Shown: positions 35,238 to 45,552, numbered from the stretch's first letter. The stretch is 64,000 nt of DNA from Jejudonia soesokkakensis (GCF_042664795.1 NZ_JBHTBN010000001.1:496001-560000); one strand, 5' to 3'. Notes: generated by a model from the letters alone, not told the origin. Numbers and translations: made by a program.

Positions 35238-37736
35238 ATGGAACAGAACATTATTTATGTGCCTATAGCACTTGCAGTATTAGGATTGATATTTATGCTC
35301 ATTAAAATGAGTTGGGTAAAAAAACAAAACCCTGGTAACGATCGTATGCAATATATTTCTAAAAGTATTAAAGAGGGAGCGCTCGCTTTTCTTGCTGCTG
35401 AATACCGCTTGCTGGTAGTCTTTGCTGTAATCGCTTCAGCATTGCTTTATTTAGTATCTTATTTAGTTCCTTCTACAAGCTGGATGATTGTACCTGCATT
35501 TATTATTGGAGCTATCTTTTCAGCTCTGGCAGGAAATATCGGAATGCGTATTGCTACCGAAGCAAATGCACGTACCGCCGAAGCAGCTAAAACTTCTTTG
35601 CCTAAAGCACTAAAAGTTTCTTTTGGTGGGGGTACTGTAATGGGGCTTGGTGTGGCAGGTCTAGCTGTGTTGGGATTAAGTTTAATTTTCTTGTTCTTTA
35701 TGGGTCAATTTATGGGCCAAGAAGGTTCATTCTACGATAATATGACCATCGTTTTGGAAGCTCTGGCAGGGTTCTCTTTAGGAGCAGAATCAATTGCACT
35801 TTTTGCACGTGTTGGTGGAGGTATTTACACAAAAGCAGCCGATGTAGGGGCAGACCTTGTTGGTAAAGTAGAAGCTGGTATTCCAGAAGACGATCCTCGT
35901 AACCCTGCAACAATTGCAGATAATGTTGGGGATAATGTTGGGGATGTAGCAGGTATGGGTGCCGATTTGTTTGGTTCGTACGTAGCAACAGTATTGGCGG
36001 CTATGGTACTAGGAAACTACGTGATTAGAGATATTTCCTTTGCTAATGGTGACGTATTTACCGATTCGTTTAACAATATGGGTCCTATATTATTGCCATT
36101 AGTAATTGCAGGAGTAGGAATATTGGCATCTATTATTGGAACATTCTTAGTAAGTATTAAAAATAATGATGCGAAAGAAAGTAAGGTGCAAGCTGCACTT
36201 GACAGAGGAAACTGGGTAGCTATTATCTTAACATTGGCTGCATCATACTTCTTAATTGACTGGATGCTACCAGCTACTATGGAAATGAAATTTTTTGGCG
36301 AAGGTGTTAAAACAATAGGATCTATAAATGTATTCTGGGCAGCATGTATTGGTCTTGCTGTAGGTGCTCTAATTTCTATGGTAACTGCTTACTATACCTC
36401 TTTAGGTAAAAAACCTGTAATGGATATCGTCGAAAATTCTTCAACAGGTGCCGCGACGAACATTATCGCTGGTCTTTCAGTAGGAATGTATTCTACATTT
36501 GCTTCTGTAATCTTATTTGCAGCAGCTATTTTTGGATCCTACGAACTCGCAGGATTTTATGGAGTGGCTTTAGCAGCTTCAGCAATGATGGCGACCACTG
36601 CAATGCAATTAGCAATTGATGCCTTTGGTCCAATTGCAGACAATGCAGGAGGGGTTGCAGAAATGAGTGAATTAGAACCTCACGTTCGTGAGCGTACAGA
36701 TATATTAGACAGTGTTGGGAATACAACTGCAGCGGTAGGAAAAGGATTTGCAATTGCATCTGCTGCCTTAACAGCTTTAGCATTATTTGCAGCCTACGTA
36801 ACTTTTACAGGAATTGATGGTATTAATATCTTTAGAGCAGACGTTCTTGCCATGTTATTTGTTGGAGGAATGATACCAGTGGTATTCTCTGCTATGGCTA
36901 TGAAATCTGTTGGGAAAGCTGCAATGGAAATGGTCCAAGAAGTGCGTCGTCAATTCCGAGAAATTCCTGGAATTATGGAAGGAACGGGTACTCCAGAGTA
37001 TGCAAAATGTGTAGATATTTCAACAAAAGCAGCGCTTAAAGAAATGATCTTACCTGGACTGTTAACTATTATTACTCCAATTCTTATCGGACTTCTATTT
37101 GGAGCTGAACCATTAGGAGGCTATATGGCTGGTGTTTGTGTAAGTGGCGTTATGTGGGCTATTTTCCAGAACAATGCTGGTGGAGCCTGGGATAATGCAA
37201 AAAAGTCTTTTGAAGCAGGTGTTATGATTAATGGTGAAATGACTTATAAAGGGTCAGATGCTCATAAAGCAGCTGTAACAGGGGATACTGTTGGGGATCC
37301 ATTTAAAGACACCTCGGGACCTTCAATGAACATCCTTATTAAGTTAACTTGTTTGGTAGGTCTTGTAATTGCTCCAATTCTAGGAGGACACGGACTTGAA
37401 AATGATGCAGAGGCAATGAATACAGAAGAGGAAATGTATTTTATTGATGAAGACGGAAACAAAACTGTGTTAACTGAAAGACAAGTTGAACTGATTGAGA
37501 CAGACGGAAACGCAACAATACAAGGTGGAGAAGATTTGAATAATAAAACCGAAACTTTTGTTGAAATGTTGAAAAATGAAAATAATGATCAAGTGACTGC
37601 AAATGTTGAAATCAGAAGAACCGTAAATGGTGAAACAACCGTTGAAAATAGAACTTTTACAGGAACTGAAGATGAAGTTCGTGATCAGTTAAAAGATGTG
37701 GAAGGTGTAAAAATTAAAATAAAAGATAAAGAATAA
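35238..37736 (+). CDS. hppA: Membrane-bound ion-pumping pyrophosphatase with C-terminal extension
   Basis: Seen: 832 residues with many membrane helices. DVGADLVGKVEAGIPEDDPRNPATIADNVGDNVGD is the substrate/Mg site. GNTTAAVGKG carries Ala498 where K+-independent enzymes have Lys, so this belongs to the K+-dependent class, which includes the Na+-pumping forms. After the last helix (~717) there are ~115 extra polar residues (FIDEDGNKTVLTERQVELIE ... VRDQLKDVEGVKIKIKDKE). Known: couples PPi hydrolysis to H+ or Na+ export. The ion cannot be decided here. A terminator follows. Confidence 0.95.
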   Translation: MEQNIIYVPIALAVLGLIFMLIKMSWVKKQNPGNDRMQYISKSIKEGALAFLAAEYRLLVVFAVIASALLYLVSYLVPSTSWMIVPAFIIGAIFSALAGNIGMRIATEANARTAEAAKTSLPKALKVSFGGGTVMGLGVAGLAVLGLSLIFLFFMGQFMGQEGSFYDNMTIVLEALAGFSLGAESIALFARVGGGIYTKAADVGADLVGKVEAGIPEDDPRNPATIADNVGDNVGDVAGMGADLFGSYVATVLAAMVLGNYVIRDISFANGDVFTDSFNNMGPILLPLVIAGVGILASIIGTFLVSIKNNDAKESKVQAALDRGNWVAIILTLAASYFLIDWMLPATMEMKFFGEGVKTIGSINVFWAACIGLAVGALISMVTAYYTSLGKKPVMDIVENSSTGAATNIIAGLSVGMYSTFASVILFAAAIFGSYELAGFYGVALAASAMMATTAMQLAIDAFGPIADNAGGVAEMSELEPHVRERTDILDSVGNTTAAVGKGFAIASAALTALALFAAYVTFTGIDGINIFRADVLAMLFVGGMIPVVFSAMAMKSVGKAAMEMVQEVRRQFREIPGIMEGTGTPEYAKCVDISTKAALKEMILPGLLTIITPILIGLLFGAEPLGGYMAGVCVSGVMWAIFQNNAGGAWDNAKKSFEAGVMINGEMTYKGSDAHKAAVTGDTVGDPFKDTSGPSMNILIKLTCLVGLVIAPILGGHGLENDAEAMNTEEEMYFIDEDGNKTVLTERQVELIETDGNATIQGGEDLNNKTETFVEMLKNENNDQVTANVEIRRTVNGETTVENRTFTGTEDEVRDQLKDVEGVKIKIKDKE

Positions 37737-37760
37737 AATTCTTTACGTTAAAAATAAATT

Positions 37761-37789
37761 AAACCCCGACCTTGGTTCGGGGTTTTTTT
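37761..37789 (+). terminator. Intrinsic terminator after hppA
   Basis: AAACCCCGA/TCGGGGTTT stem with a 7-base loop and a T run. Confidence 0.93.
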
Positions 37790-37816
37790 GTGGAAATTTT
37801 ATAACTTCACGTAATT

Positions 37817-39085
37817 ATGAATTACGATGATCTCATAACATTAGGAATTGCCTTTGGTCTCGGGATGCTTATTGGGCTCCAAAGACAGCATACCGACAAT
37901 AAAATGGCGGGTGTTCGCACCTTCACATTGATTTCAATCTTGGGAGTCGTTTCTGGGTTTTTAACAAGAGATTTTGACAACCCCTATATCCTGCCTGCTT
38001 TAGGAATTTCACTTACAGCATTTTTGGTAGTAGCAAACGTCGTCAAACTTAAAAAAATTTCAGAAACAGATGTAGGTCAAACCACCGAAGTCGCTGCTTT
38101 ACTAACCTTTGCTATAGGAGCTTATTTGGTCTTAGGAAGTCAGGTTATAGGAGTCATTGTAGGGGGATCTATGGCAGTATTGTTATATGTAAAAGAACAT
38201 CTTCATACCTTTATTGAAAACTTAAAAGATAAAGATTTATCGGCTATTATGACCTTTGCCGGAATCTCATTGATCATCCTTCCTATTTTACCCAATCAAA
38301 CTTATGGACCACTTGATGTACTCAACCCTAGAAATATTTGGATGATGGTAACCCTTATCGTAGGGATTAGCGTCGTAGGGTATTTTATCTATAAGTTTGT
38401 TGGTAAAAATGTAGGGATAATTTCCAACGGAATTCTTGGGGGCCTCATTAGCAGTACGGCAACTACGGTTAGTTATGCACGTAAAACTGCTAACACTAAG
38501 AATATAGGAAAAATGGCAGCTTTTGTCATCACAGCAGCTTCAACTGTTGCCTTAGCAAGAGTTATGGTAGAAATTGGAATCGTGATTCCAGAAAAGCTAC
38601 CCCAGCTCATCGTTCCTTTGGCCGTTGAATTTATTTTTATGGTAGTACTGTGCATCATACTTTTCTATCTTATTAATAAAGACACTTCCGAAGAGAGTGA
38701 AATGCCAGAGCCTAAAAATCCTGCACAATTTAAGAGTGCATTAGTTTTTGGATTTCTGTACGGTCTTATACTTCTGGCAGTCGCATTTACCAAAGAAACC
38801 TTTGGAAATGAGGCGCTTTATGTAGTTTCTATTATTAGCGGTTTAACAGATGTTGATGCCATTACACTCTCACTTTCACAATTAATGAAAGGAGGAGGTT
38901 TAGAAACCAGTAGTGGCTGGAGGTTAATTTTGTTAGCCTCTTTATCAAACCTAGCATTTAAAGGCGTAATGGCAGTTACGTTAGGGACTAAAAAATTAGG
39001 GAAATGGGTTGGTATTTCTTTCGGACTTTCAATTATTGCTGGTTTATTACTCATGTGGTTATGGCCCGATAGCTGGCATTTTTAA
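37817..39085 (+). CDS. MgtC/SapB and DUF4010 family membrane protein
   Basis: Seen: 422 residues, about a dozen hydrophobic helices. The N-terminal part has LGIAFGLGMLIGLQRQ and MAGVRTFTLISILG (MgtC-like); the C-terminal DUF4010 region has GGLISSTATTVSYAR and SGLTDVDAITLSLSQL. Known: function not established; MgtC relatives regulate ATP synthase or Mg homeostasis in pathogens. It lies 16 bases upstream of the App1-like gene, likely one operon. Confidence 0.9.
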   Translation: MNYDDLITLGIAFGLGMLIGLQRQHTDNKMAGVRTFTLISILGVVSGFLTRDFDNPYILPALGISLTAFLVVANVVKLKKISETDVGQTTEVAALLTFAIGAYLVLGSQVIGVIVGGSMAVLLYVKEHLHTFIENLKDKDLSAIMTFAGISLIILPILPNQTYGPLDVLNPRNIWMMVTLIVGISVVGYFIYKFVGKNVGIISNGILGGLISSTATTVSYARKTANTKNIGKMAAFVITAASTVALARVMVEIGIVIPEKLPQLIVPLAVEFIFMVVLCIILFYLINKDTSEESEMPEPKNPAQFKSALVFGFLYGLILLAVAFTKETFGNEALYVVSIISGLTDVDAITLSLSQLMKGGGLETSSGWRLILLASLSNLAFKGVMAVTLGTKKLGKWVGISFGLSIIAGLLLMWLWPDSWHF

Positions 39086-39101
39086 TCCAAACTATACATT
39101 A

Positions 39102-40121
39102 ATGGCATTTTTTAAAAAAGATCCGCTGCAGATTATAGCCTTTCAAAGTTATGCAACAGATACACACTTATACATTCGAGGGAGGGCTCTAGAAGATGAA
39201 AATATCGATCTATCAAAACGTGGCTTTTTAAGTTTGCTTCGGAATACCTGGAAGCGTTTTGAAACTGATGAAATTCCAAATGTAAAGCTGAAAATTATTT
39301 TACCCAATAATACCTTTCTTTATACTACGACAAATAGCAAAGGGTATTTTAAACTGGAAGAAAATCTTGAAAATTTACAATCTCTTGCAAATTCTGAAGG
39401 TTGGCTCAATTATAAAATTCAGTTTGAGGATCAATTTCCAGACAGAATTATAAATAACAACAACAGCTTTTCGGGCGAAGTTCTCATTCCTTCAACCAAT
39501 AGTAGCTTTGGTGTGATAAGTGATATTGACGACACAATTTTAACTACAGGAGTCGTTTCAAAACTAAAATGGCGACTTATTTACAATACCTTATTTAAAA
39601 ATGCTGAAAGCCGAAGCCCTTTGGAAGGCGCAGCAGAATTTTACAACCAGCTACACAGAGGTGCTTCAGGAAAAGAAGCAAACCCGTTTTTTTATGTGAG
39701 TCACAGTCCGTGGAATTTATATCGCTACCTTGAATTGTTTCTTCAAAAGAATACCTTTCCGAAGGGGCCCATATTACTGCGTACGTTAGGAAATCTTTTC
39801 GGAAAAAAAAGTGCTGGTGAAAAACCTCAAAAACAAAAAGAAATTGTCAACATTTTAAAAACCTATCCTGAAAGGCAATTCATTTTAATTGGCGATAGTG
39901 GCGAGCACGATGCAGACATCTATATAGAAATTGCCGAAGCGTTTCCGGGACGTATCAAAGCAATTTACTTAAGAAGTGTTAAACACAAAAAACGAATGCT
40001 GCGAATAAGAGGGTTGGTAGATAATTATAAAACTGTTCCAGCATTATTGGTGGAAAATGCAAGTCAAGCTATCGAACATGCTAAAGAACATAACTTTATT
40101 TCTTCAGACTCTTTGATTTGA
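39102..40121 (+). CDS. App1-like phosphatase (DUF2183)
   Basis: Seen: 339 residues from the ATG at 39102 (MAFFKKDPLQIIAFQSY); an upstream in-frame start would overlap the previous gene. The HAD-type motif VISDIDDTILTT lies near residue 145, with YVSHSPWNLY and LIGDSGEHDADIY later. Known: yeast App1 is a Mg-dependent phosphatidate phosphatase; bacterial members are uncharacterised. The 3' end overlaps ppk convergently by 26 bases. Confidence 0.9.
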   Translation: MAFFKKDPLQIIAFQSYATDTHLYIRGRALEDENIDLSKRGFLSLLRNTWKRFETDEIPNVKLKIILPNNTFLYTTTNSKGYFKLEENLENLQSLANSEGWLNYKIQFEDQFPDRIINNNNSFSGEVLIPSTNSSFGVISDIDDTILTTGVVSKLKWRLIYNTLFKNAESRSPLEGAAEFYNQLHRGASGKEANPFFYVSHSPWNLYRYLELFLQKNTFPKGPILLRTLGNLFGKKSAGEKPQKQKEIVNILKTYPERQFILIGDSGEHDADIYIEIAEAFPGRIKAIYLRSVKHKKRMLRIRGLVDNYKTVPALLVENASQAIEHAKEHNFISSDSLI

Positions 40122-42138
40122 AATACTCGTAAGTAGCTAATTGTGATTGTACTTTAGGATTATCATTTTGTACATATTCATTTTTTTGCTCTGCATCAAC
40201 AATACGGGCTTTAACATTATCCTTTAATTGAATATCGATCAAATCCCGAATGGTTTTATGATGATCTTTATCAAATATAGGGGTTACGACCTCTATTCTG
40301 TGGCTTAAATTACGTGTCATCCAGTCGGCAGAGCCAATGAATAATGATTCTTCTCCAGCGTTCCCAAAAATATAAACACGACCATGTTCCAGAAAACGGT
40401 CAATGACAGAAGTCACTGTTATATTTTCACTCTGATTTTTAATTCCAGGGACCAGAGAACAGATTCCACGAATTAACAGATCAACCTTTACGCCAGCAAC
40501 ACTAGCACGATATAAAAGTTTGATCATTTCTTTATCCTGAAGACTATTCATCTTTAAAATAATATAGGCGTCTTCTCCTGCATTTGCCAAGGCTATTTCC
40601 CGATTTACAAACTCAATAAATTTTACTCTTGTGGTAAAAGGTGACACCAGCAGGCGCTTTGTTTTGGGAACTATGATTGTTCTGTCCAATACCAGAAAAA
40701 CTTTGTTCAACTCTTTGGTCAACTTCTTATGAGCTGTCATGAGCCCAAAGTCTGTATAAAGGGTTGCTGTTTTTTCGTTAAAATTTCCTGTGGCTATATA
40801 GGCATACCGCTTGGTTTCTTCTTCAACCTCTCTTTCAATTAATAGAATCTTACTATGAACCTTAATATCTGGATAGCTGTAGGTAACTTTTGCGCCATTC
40901 TTTTTAAAGATCTCTCCCCACTTTAGGTTATTTTTTTCGTCAAACCTGGCTTTAACTTCAATAAAGACAAATACATCTATTCCGTTTTTCGCGGCAAGGA
41001 CAATGGCGTCGTTTAGCCTACTTTCCTCAGCAGCTCTATAAATTGTAATTTTTAATGCTCTTACTGTTTTGTCGACAGCTGCCTCTTCAACGAGGCGAAT
41101 AATGGGTTCAAATGATTGATACGGATAGTGCATCAATTGATCTTTGTCATCTATCGCTTCAAAAATACTGTCGTATTGTGTAAGCATAGGATGCTCTAGG
41201 GGTGTTAAGGTATTGTTACTTAATTTTTTATCTGAAGGATTTGGAAACCCAAAAAAATCTTTAAAATTATGGTAGGTGCCACCTTGAACGACATCGGTAT
41301 TGGTCACATCCAATGATTTTTTTAATGCTTCGACCAATGTAGTAGGAGTCGTAGCGTCAATTAAAACGCGGGTAGCCTGTCCTGTGCTTCGATTAGAAAG
41401 TGACTTTTTGATTTTTTCCATAAGGTTTCCCGAAAATTCATCTTCAATATATAATTCGGCATCCCTTGAAATTTTAATCGAATGAAAATTCAGATTTTGC
41501 TCACCCTGTGGTGTCTGACGAAGATTAAATTTTAAAATATCATCAATAAATGTGATATAGTGTTTCCCGTTTTGCTTCGGAAAAACAAAAAATCTAGGTT
41601 CATCTTTAGGGATTTCTGCAATTATAAATTCATCTCCTTTTTCTGCGACAAGATAAAGAGTTTCATTTTTAACAAAAAGGCTTTTAGAGCCATTGAGTGG
41701 ATAGGTTTCTATTTTCAGCTTGTCTTTAAGAATATCCTCATAATAGTTTTGAGCGACTAGTTTTTGAGTCGAAGAAAATGCTTTTTGACCAATAAGAAAA
41801 ATATTTTCTTTTTCTAACGCGGGAATAATTTGTGAAGTAAACACAGTCCCAAATTCTTCCTGCTGAAGATGAACTTGTTTTTTTATTTCACGCAATACCT
41901 TATTAGGTTTGGAGATTAGTTTTTTACGAAGGGGTTTTACAATGTCTTTTATCTGTCGTATATCTGAAACTCGAACTCTAAAAAATTCATCTAAATTGGA
42001 TGAAAAAATCGCAAGGAATTTTATGCGCTCATACAGAGGATTTCTCGAATCTGCAGCTTCCTGAAGCACACGATGGTTAAAGCGCAACCAGGATAGATCG
42101 CGGTGGTAATATTTGGTATTATAGAGATTTCTTCCCAT
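40096..42138 (-). CDS. ppk1: Polyphosphate kinase 1
   Basis: Seen: 680 residues. YYHRDLSWLRFNHRVLQEA opens the protein; PYQSFEPIIRLVEEAA, a VHSKILLIER motif with the predicted phospho-His, YAYIATGNFNEKTATLYTDFGL and a second HGRVYIFG motif follow. Known: reversibly makes long polyphosphate from ATP. The last 26 bases overlap the end of the App1-like gene on the other strand. Confident. Confidence 0.95.
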   Translation of the reverse strand: MGRNLYNTKYYHRDLSWLRFNHRVLQEAADSRNPLYERIKFLAIFSSNLDEFFRVRVSDIRQIKDIVKPLRKKLISKPNKVLREIKKQVHLQQEEFGTVFTSQIIPALEKENIFLIGQKAFSSTQKLVAQNYYEDILKDKLKIETYPLNGSKSLFVKNETLYLVAEKGDEFIIAEIPKDEPRFFVFPKQNGKHYITFIDDILKFNLRQTPQGEQNLNFHSIKISRDAELYIEDEFSGNLMEKIKKSLSNRSTGQATRVLIDATTPTTLVEALKKSLDVTNTDVVQGGTYHNFKDFFGFPNPSDKKLSNNTLTPLEHPMLTQYDSIFEAIDDKDQLMHYPYQSFEPIIRLVEEAAVDKTVRALKITIYRAAEESRLNDAIVLAAKNGIDVFVFIEVKARFDEKNNLKWGEIFKKNGAKVTYSYPDIKVHSKILLIEREVEEETKRYAYIATGNFNEKTATLYTDFGLMTAHKKLTKELNKVFLVLDRTIIVPKTKRLLVSPFTTRVKFIEFVNREIALANAGEDAYIILKMNSLQDKEMIKLLYRASVAGVKVDLLIRGICSLVPGIKNQSENITVTSVIDRFLEHGRVYIFGNAGEESLFIGSADWMTRNLSHRIEVVTPIFDKDHHKTIRDLIDIQLKDNVKARIVDAEQKNEYVQNDNPKVQSQLATYEYFKSKSLKK

Positions 42139-42233
42139 GTTTACATCCCAAAAAAGCGGATGTCTTTTAAATTAAAATGCAAAGGTCGGCATTAATAAAC
42201 GGTAGGAATGTTTGGAAAATGTTAAGGTTTAAA

Positions 42234-42851
42234 TTATTTAAACAACCCTCCAAGTTCAGCATCAATTTTATTGAAAATTTCTCCAAGATGTTCTGGATTA
42301 TCAACAAAATCAATATCATCCACATCTATAATTAATAACGGACCTTTGTCATAGTCATGAATCCATGCCTCGTAACGTTCATTTAGCCTGCTTAAATAAT
42401 CAATACTGATAGAGTTTTCATATTCGCGCCCTCTTTTGTGAATTTGGCTTACAAGATTTGGAATAGAACTACGTAGATAAATTAATAAATCGGGTCCTTC
42501 GGTTACACTTTCCATAAGGTCAAAAAGGGAACGGTAATTTTCATAATCCCTATTGGTCATAAGCCCCATGGCATGAAGGTTCGGTGCAAAAATAAAAGCA
42601 TCTTCATAAATAGTTCTATCCTGAATCACATCTTTTCCATTTTCTCTAATGTCAAGGATTTGGCGAAAACGACTGTTTAGAAAATAAATCTGAAGGTTAA
42701 ATGACCACCGTGCCATCTCATTATAGAAGTCATCCAGATATGGGTTGTCTTCTACATCTTCATATTGTGGTTTCCATTTGTAATGCTTGGCTAACAGTCT
42801 GGTAAGAGTAGTTTTTCCGGAGCCAATATTTCCTGCAATCGCAACGTGCAT
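42234..42851 (-). CDS. Deoxynucleoside kinase
   Basis: Seen: 205 residues; P-loop GNIGSGKTTLTRLLA at ~7-21, a DRTIYEDAFIFA segment and an RGREYENSI lid-like region. Known: the dNK family phosphorylates deoxynucleosides for salvage; base preference cannot be read here. It follows the propeller-like gene by 4 bases and fits with the nucleoside transporter elsewhere in the window. Confidence 0.92.
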   Translation of the reverse strand: MHVAIAGNIGSGKTTLTRLLAKHYKWKPQYEDVEDNPYLDDFYNEMARWSFNLQIYFLNSRFRQILDIRENGKDVIQDRTIYEDAFIFAPNLHAMGLMTNRDYENYRSLFDLMESVTEGPDLLIYLRSSIPNLVSQIHKRGREYENSISIDYLSRLNERYEAWIHDYDKGPLLIIDVDDIDFVDNPEHLGEIFNKIDAELGGLFK

Positions 42852-42855
42852 GCTT

Positions 42856-43632
42856 TTATTTTTTAGGTTGGGTTAGGGTAAATGTGTGTACTATATTGTT
42901 GTGATAAATATACAGGAAATCTTGGGTTAGCTGCAAGTTTGAAATGGGAATTGTTGGTGTTTTAATGTTATTAAATTCTAAAGCACCCCGTTTTAAATAA
43001 AACAGATTTTTAGAGTCGGTTACCATAAGACTTTCATTGTACTGCGAACTGTTTGTAATTCCGTTAATAGAAATAGTTTGCACAATACCTCCATAGGTGT
43101 TATAGATTCGAAACATGGTATCGGTTGCTAGATAACAATAATTAAAATTACTTGTAAAGGTCATTACATCGCCAGAAATTGGTTGAGAGATTGGAATCCT
43201 TTCTTTTGTTCTGTAATTGTAAAGTTCTACTTGCTGACTATCACTATTGAACAACCAAAGCCTATTGTTGCCAGCGTTTCTGGCAGCAGCGACATTTATA
43301 AAACCAGGAAGGTTATTAAAAGAAAATCGTTCAATTTCTGCCAATCTATTGTCTACTAAAACAACGGTGTTGGTATCCTTAAAAAAAATAACAATATTTA
43401 ATGGGTTGATAATATCTACGGAAGCTATTTCGCCTAATTCAAAATCGTTATACACATAATCTCCTTTGCTTCCTTTCTTAAATAAAGTCATGTCTTTTAC
43501 ATAATACAGATTGTTGTAAACGTCAAAACCAATAAATAAATCAGCATCTAAAGGAGTCGTTTTTAATTCTTTAATTTCCTGAGAGAAACTAAACTGAACT
43601 ATAAAAAGGAGTAAAAAAGAAACAATTTTCAT
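42856..43632 (-). CDS. Secreted protein, predicted beta-propeller, unknown function
   Basis: Seen: 258 residues, signal peptide to FSFSQ (~17). The rest is short beta-type segments with repeated NxLYYV, NRLWLFNSDSQQVELYNY and LFYLKRGAL patterns that suggest a propeller. No catalytic motif. It lies just upstream of the deoxynucleoside kinase (4-base gap), so the two are probably co-transcribed, although a functional link is not obvious. Family not recognised. Confidence 0.75.
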   Translation of the reverse strand: MKIVSFLLLFIVQFSFSQEIKELKTTPLDADLFIGFDVYNNLYYVKDMTLFKKGSKGDYVYNDFELGEIASVDIINPLNIVIFFKDTNTVVLVDNRLAEIERFSFNNLPGFINVAAARNAGNNRLWLFNSDSQQVELYNYRTKERIPISQPISGDVMTFTSNFNYCYLATDTMFRIYNTYGGIVQTISINGITNSSQYNESLMVTDSKNLFYLKRGALEFNNIKTPTIPISNLQLTQDFLYIYHNNIVHTFTLTQPKK

Positions 43633-43720
43633 ACTCGTGAAGATACAAAATACTCACAGGCCGTTGTCATGTAATAGTTATAAATTATTTTCGTCTTTCA
43701 TAAAACTAAAACAGCCACTT

Positions 43721-44554
43721 ATGAAAACCAACAAACTACTCTTTATCACTCTAACCTTCTTCTTTACGATTACGTTAACTGCTCAGAAAATTCAGGGAAT
43801 TGCAACCTATAAAACAGACCGTAAGGTAGACCTAAAATCTGATGATTCTAAAATGGATGATGCCATGCGTGAGAGTATAGCAGCACAATTAAAGAAACAA
43901 TTTCAGCGGGAATACACACTTACTTTTAATACTGAAGAATCTCTATACATTCAGGAAGAAGAGGGGCTTACTGCACCTTCTCCAATGTCTTCAGGTGGAA
44001 TAACCATAACTGTTTCAGGAAATACGGATGTTCTATATCGCAATACAAAAGAGAACCGTCTTGTAAATCAGACAGAAATTATGAGTAAGGCTTTTTTAAT
44101 AAAGGATTCACTTTCAGCAATAGATTGGAAATTAGAAAAAGAGATCAAAAATATTGGAGAATATACGTGTTTTAAAGCTACCTATACTCGAGAAGTAACA
44201 GAACAGACATTTGATAGTGCTACCAACGAAATGGTTGAGGTGAAAAAAGATCGAGTAACCACCGCCTGGTATACCTTGGACATTCCTGTGCAACATGGAC
44301 CGGCTGAGTTCTGGGGATTACCTGGATTAATTCTTGAAATTAGCGATGGTGATTTAACCATATTATGTTCAAAAATTGTTTTGAATCCTGAGAAAGGGAT
44401 AGCTATTCAGGAAGCAGATAAAGGAAAAGTAGTGACACAAGAAGAATTTAATGCCATTCAGAAGAAAAAAACAGACGAAATGATGGAGCAATTTCAAAAT
44501 AGCAGTCGAAGAAACGATGGGTCAACCCGTGTGATAAGAATTGGCGGTTCCTAA
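43721..44554 (+). CDS. GLPGLI family protein (copy 1)
   Basis: Seen: 277 residues from the ATG at 43721, which starts the signal peptide MKTNKLLFITLTFFFTITLTAQ. The mature protein has the naming motif WGLPGLILEI near residue 200 and ends with a basic SSRRNDGSTRVIRIGGS. Known: GLPGLI (PF09697) proteins are secreted Bacteroidetes proteins of unknown role. A paralogue follows after 89 bases, then a receptor-like barrel, suggesting a three-gene module. Confidence 0.9.
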   Translation: MKTNKLLFITLTFFFTITLTAQKIQGIATYKTDRKVDLKSDDSKMDDAMRESIAAQLKKQFQREYTLTFNTEESLYIQEEEGLTAPSPMSSGGITITVSGNTDVLYRNTKENRLVNQTEIMSKAFLIKDSLSAIDWKLEKEIKNIGEYTCFKATYTREVTEQTFDSATNEMVEVKKDRVTTAWYTLDIPVQHGPAEFWGLPGLILEISDGDLTILCSKIVLNPEKGIAIQEADKGKVVTQEEFNAIQKKKTDEMMEQFQNSSRRNDGSTRVIRIGGS

Positions 44555-44643
44555 GCAACGCGTTAAACCTTTTTCTGTAAATAGAGTCGAAGCTTTTGTA
44601 ACAATTTACAGTAATTGGTACTAACACACTATAAAATTAGATT

Positions 44644-45552
44644 ATGAAAAAGGTACTTATACTTGCACTATTATTAATTTCGACTGTTTCTTTTGCGCAA
44701 ACCATAAGCGGAAAAGCCTATTATCAATCCAAAACAACTGTTGATACAGATCAGTTTGGAGGAGGGGAAATGAGTGAAGAGATGAAAAAGCAAATCATGG
44801 AACGAATGAAAAGCTTTTTGGAAAAAACATACATCCTCACCTTTAGTGGCAGTGAATCAATTTATAAAGAGCAGGAAAAACTAGAAGCAGGATCTGGTTT
44901 TGGAGGCATGGGAGCGATGATGGGTAGTTTTAGTGCTGGAGCACAGTATAAAAACTTAAAGACCAATCAAATTCTTGAGGAGCGTGAATTCTTCGGAAAG
45001 AAATTTCTTATCAACGACACCATTACAAACCTTGAATGGGAAGTAGGAAAAGAATCCAAACAAATTGGTCAGTATCTTGCTATCAAAGCTACGGCGGTTA
45101 AAAAAATTGATCCAAACGATTTTGAAATGGCACGACCTAGAGGGCGCCGTGGAGAGAGAGGAAGAAACAGAGATGCTGAAGAAGATTCAGAAAAAGTTGC
45201 AGATACTACTCAAACGGAAAGTGAGGATCCTTTTGATCAGATTGAAATACCGAAGCAAGTTATCGTGACAGCATGGTTTACTCCTCAAATACCTGTAGCG
45301 AATGGTCCAGGAGAATATGCAGGCTTACCAGGATTAATATTAGAATTAAATGTAGAACGAACTACCATCTTATGCTCTAAGATTACACTAAATACAAAAG
45401 AGACAGAAAGTATTGAAGCTCCTAACAAAGGAGAAGAGGTTACCAGAGCAGAATACAATAAAATCATCAAAGAAAAGATGGAAGAAATGCGCGAACAATT
45501 TAGAGGTCGCGGAGGTAGAGGTGGCGGAAGAGGCCGCTTTGGAGGATTCTAA
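44644..45552 (+). CDS. GLPGLI family protein (copy 2) with Arg/Gly-rich regions
   Basis: Seen: 302 residues, signal peptide to SFAQ (~19), YAGLPGLILELN near residue 225. Two Arg/Gly-rich stretches are unusual: RPRGRRGERGRNRD in the middle and FRGRGGRGGGRGRFGGF at the very end. Known: the family's role is unknown. Inferred: the RGG-like tail could bind nucleic acid or acidic polymer outside the cytoplasm. Paralogue of the gene upstream. Confidence 0.9.
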   Translation: MKKVLILALLLISTVSFAQTISGKAYYQSKTTVDTDQFGGGEMSEEMKKQIMERMKSFLEKTYILTFSGSESIYKEQEKLEAGSGFGGMGAMMGSFSAGAQYKNLKTNQILEEREFFGKKFLINDTITNLEWEVGKESKQIGQYLAIKATAVKKIDPNDFEMARPRGRRGERGRNRDAEEDSEKVADTTQTESEDPFDQIEIPKQVIVTAWFTPQIPVANGPGEYAGLPGLILELNVERTTILCSKITLNTKETESIEAPNKGEEVTRAEYNKIIKEKMEEMREQFRGRGGRGGGRGRFGGF

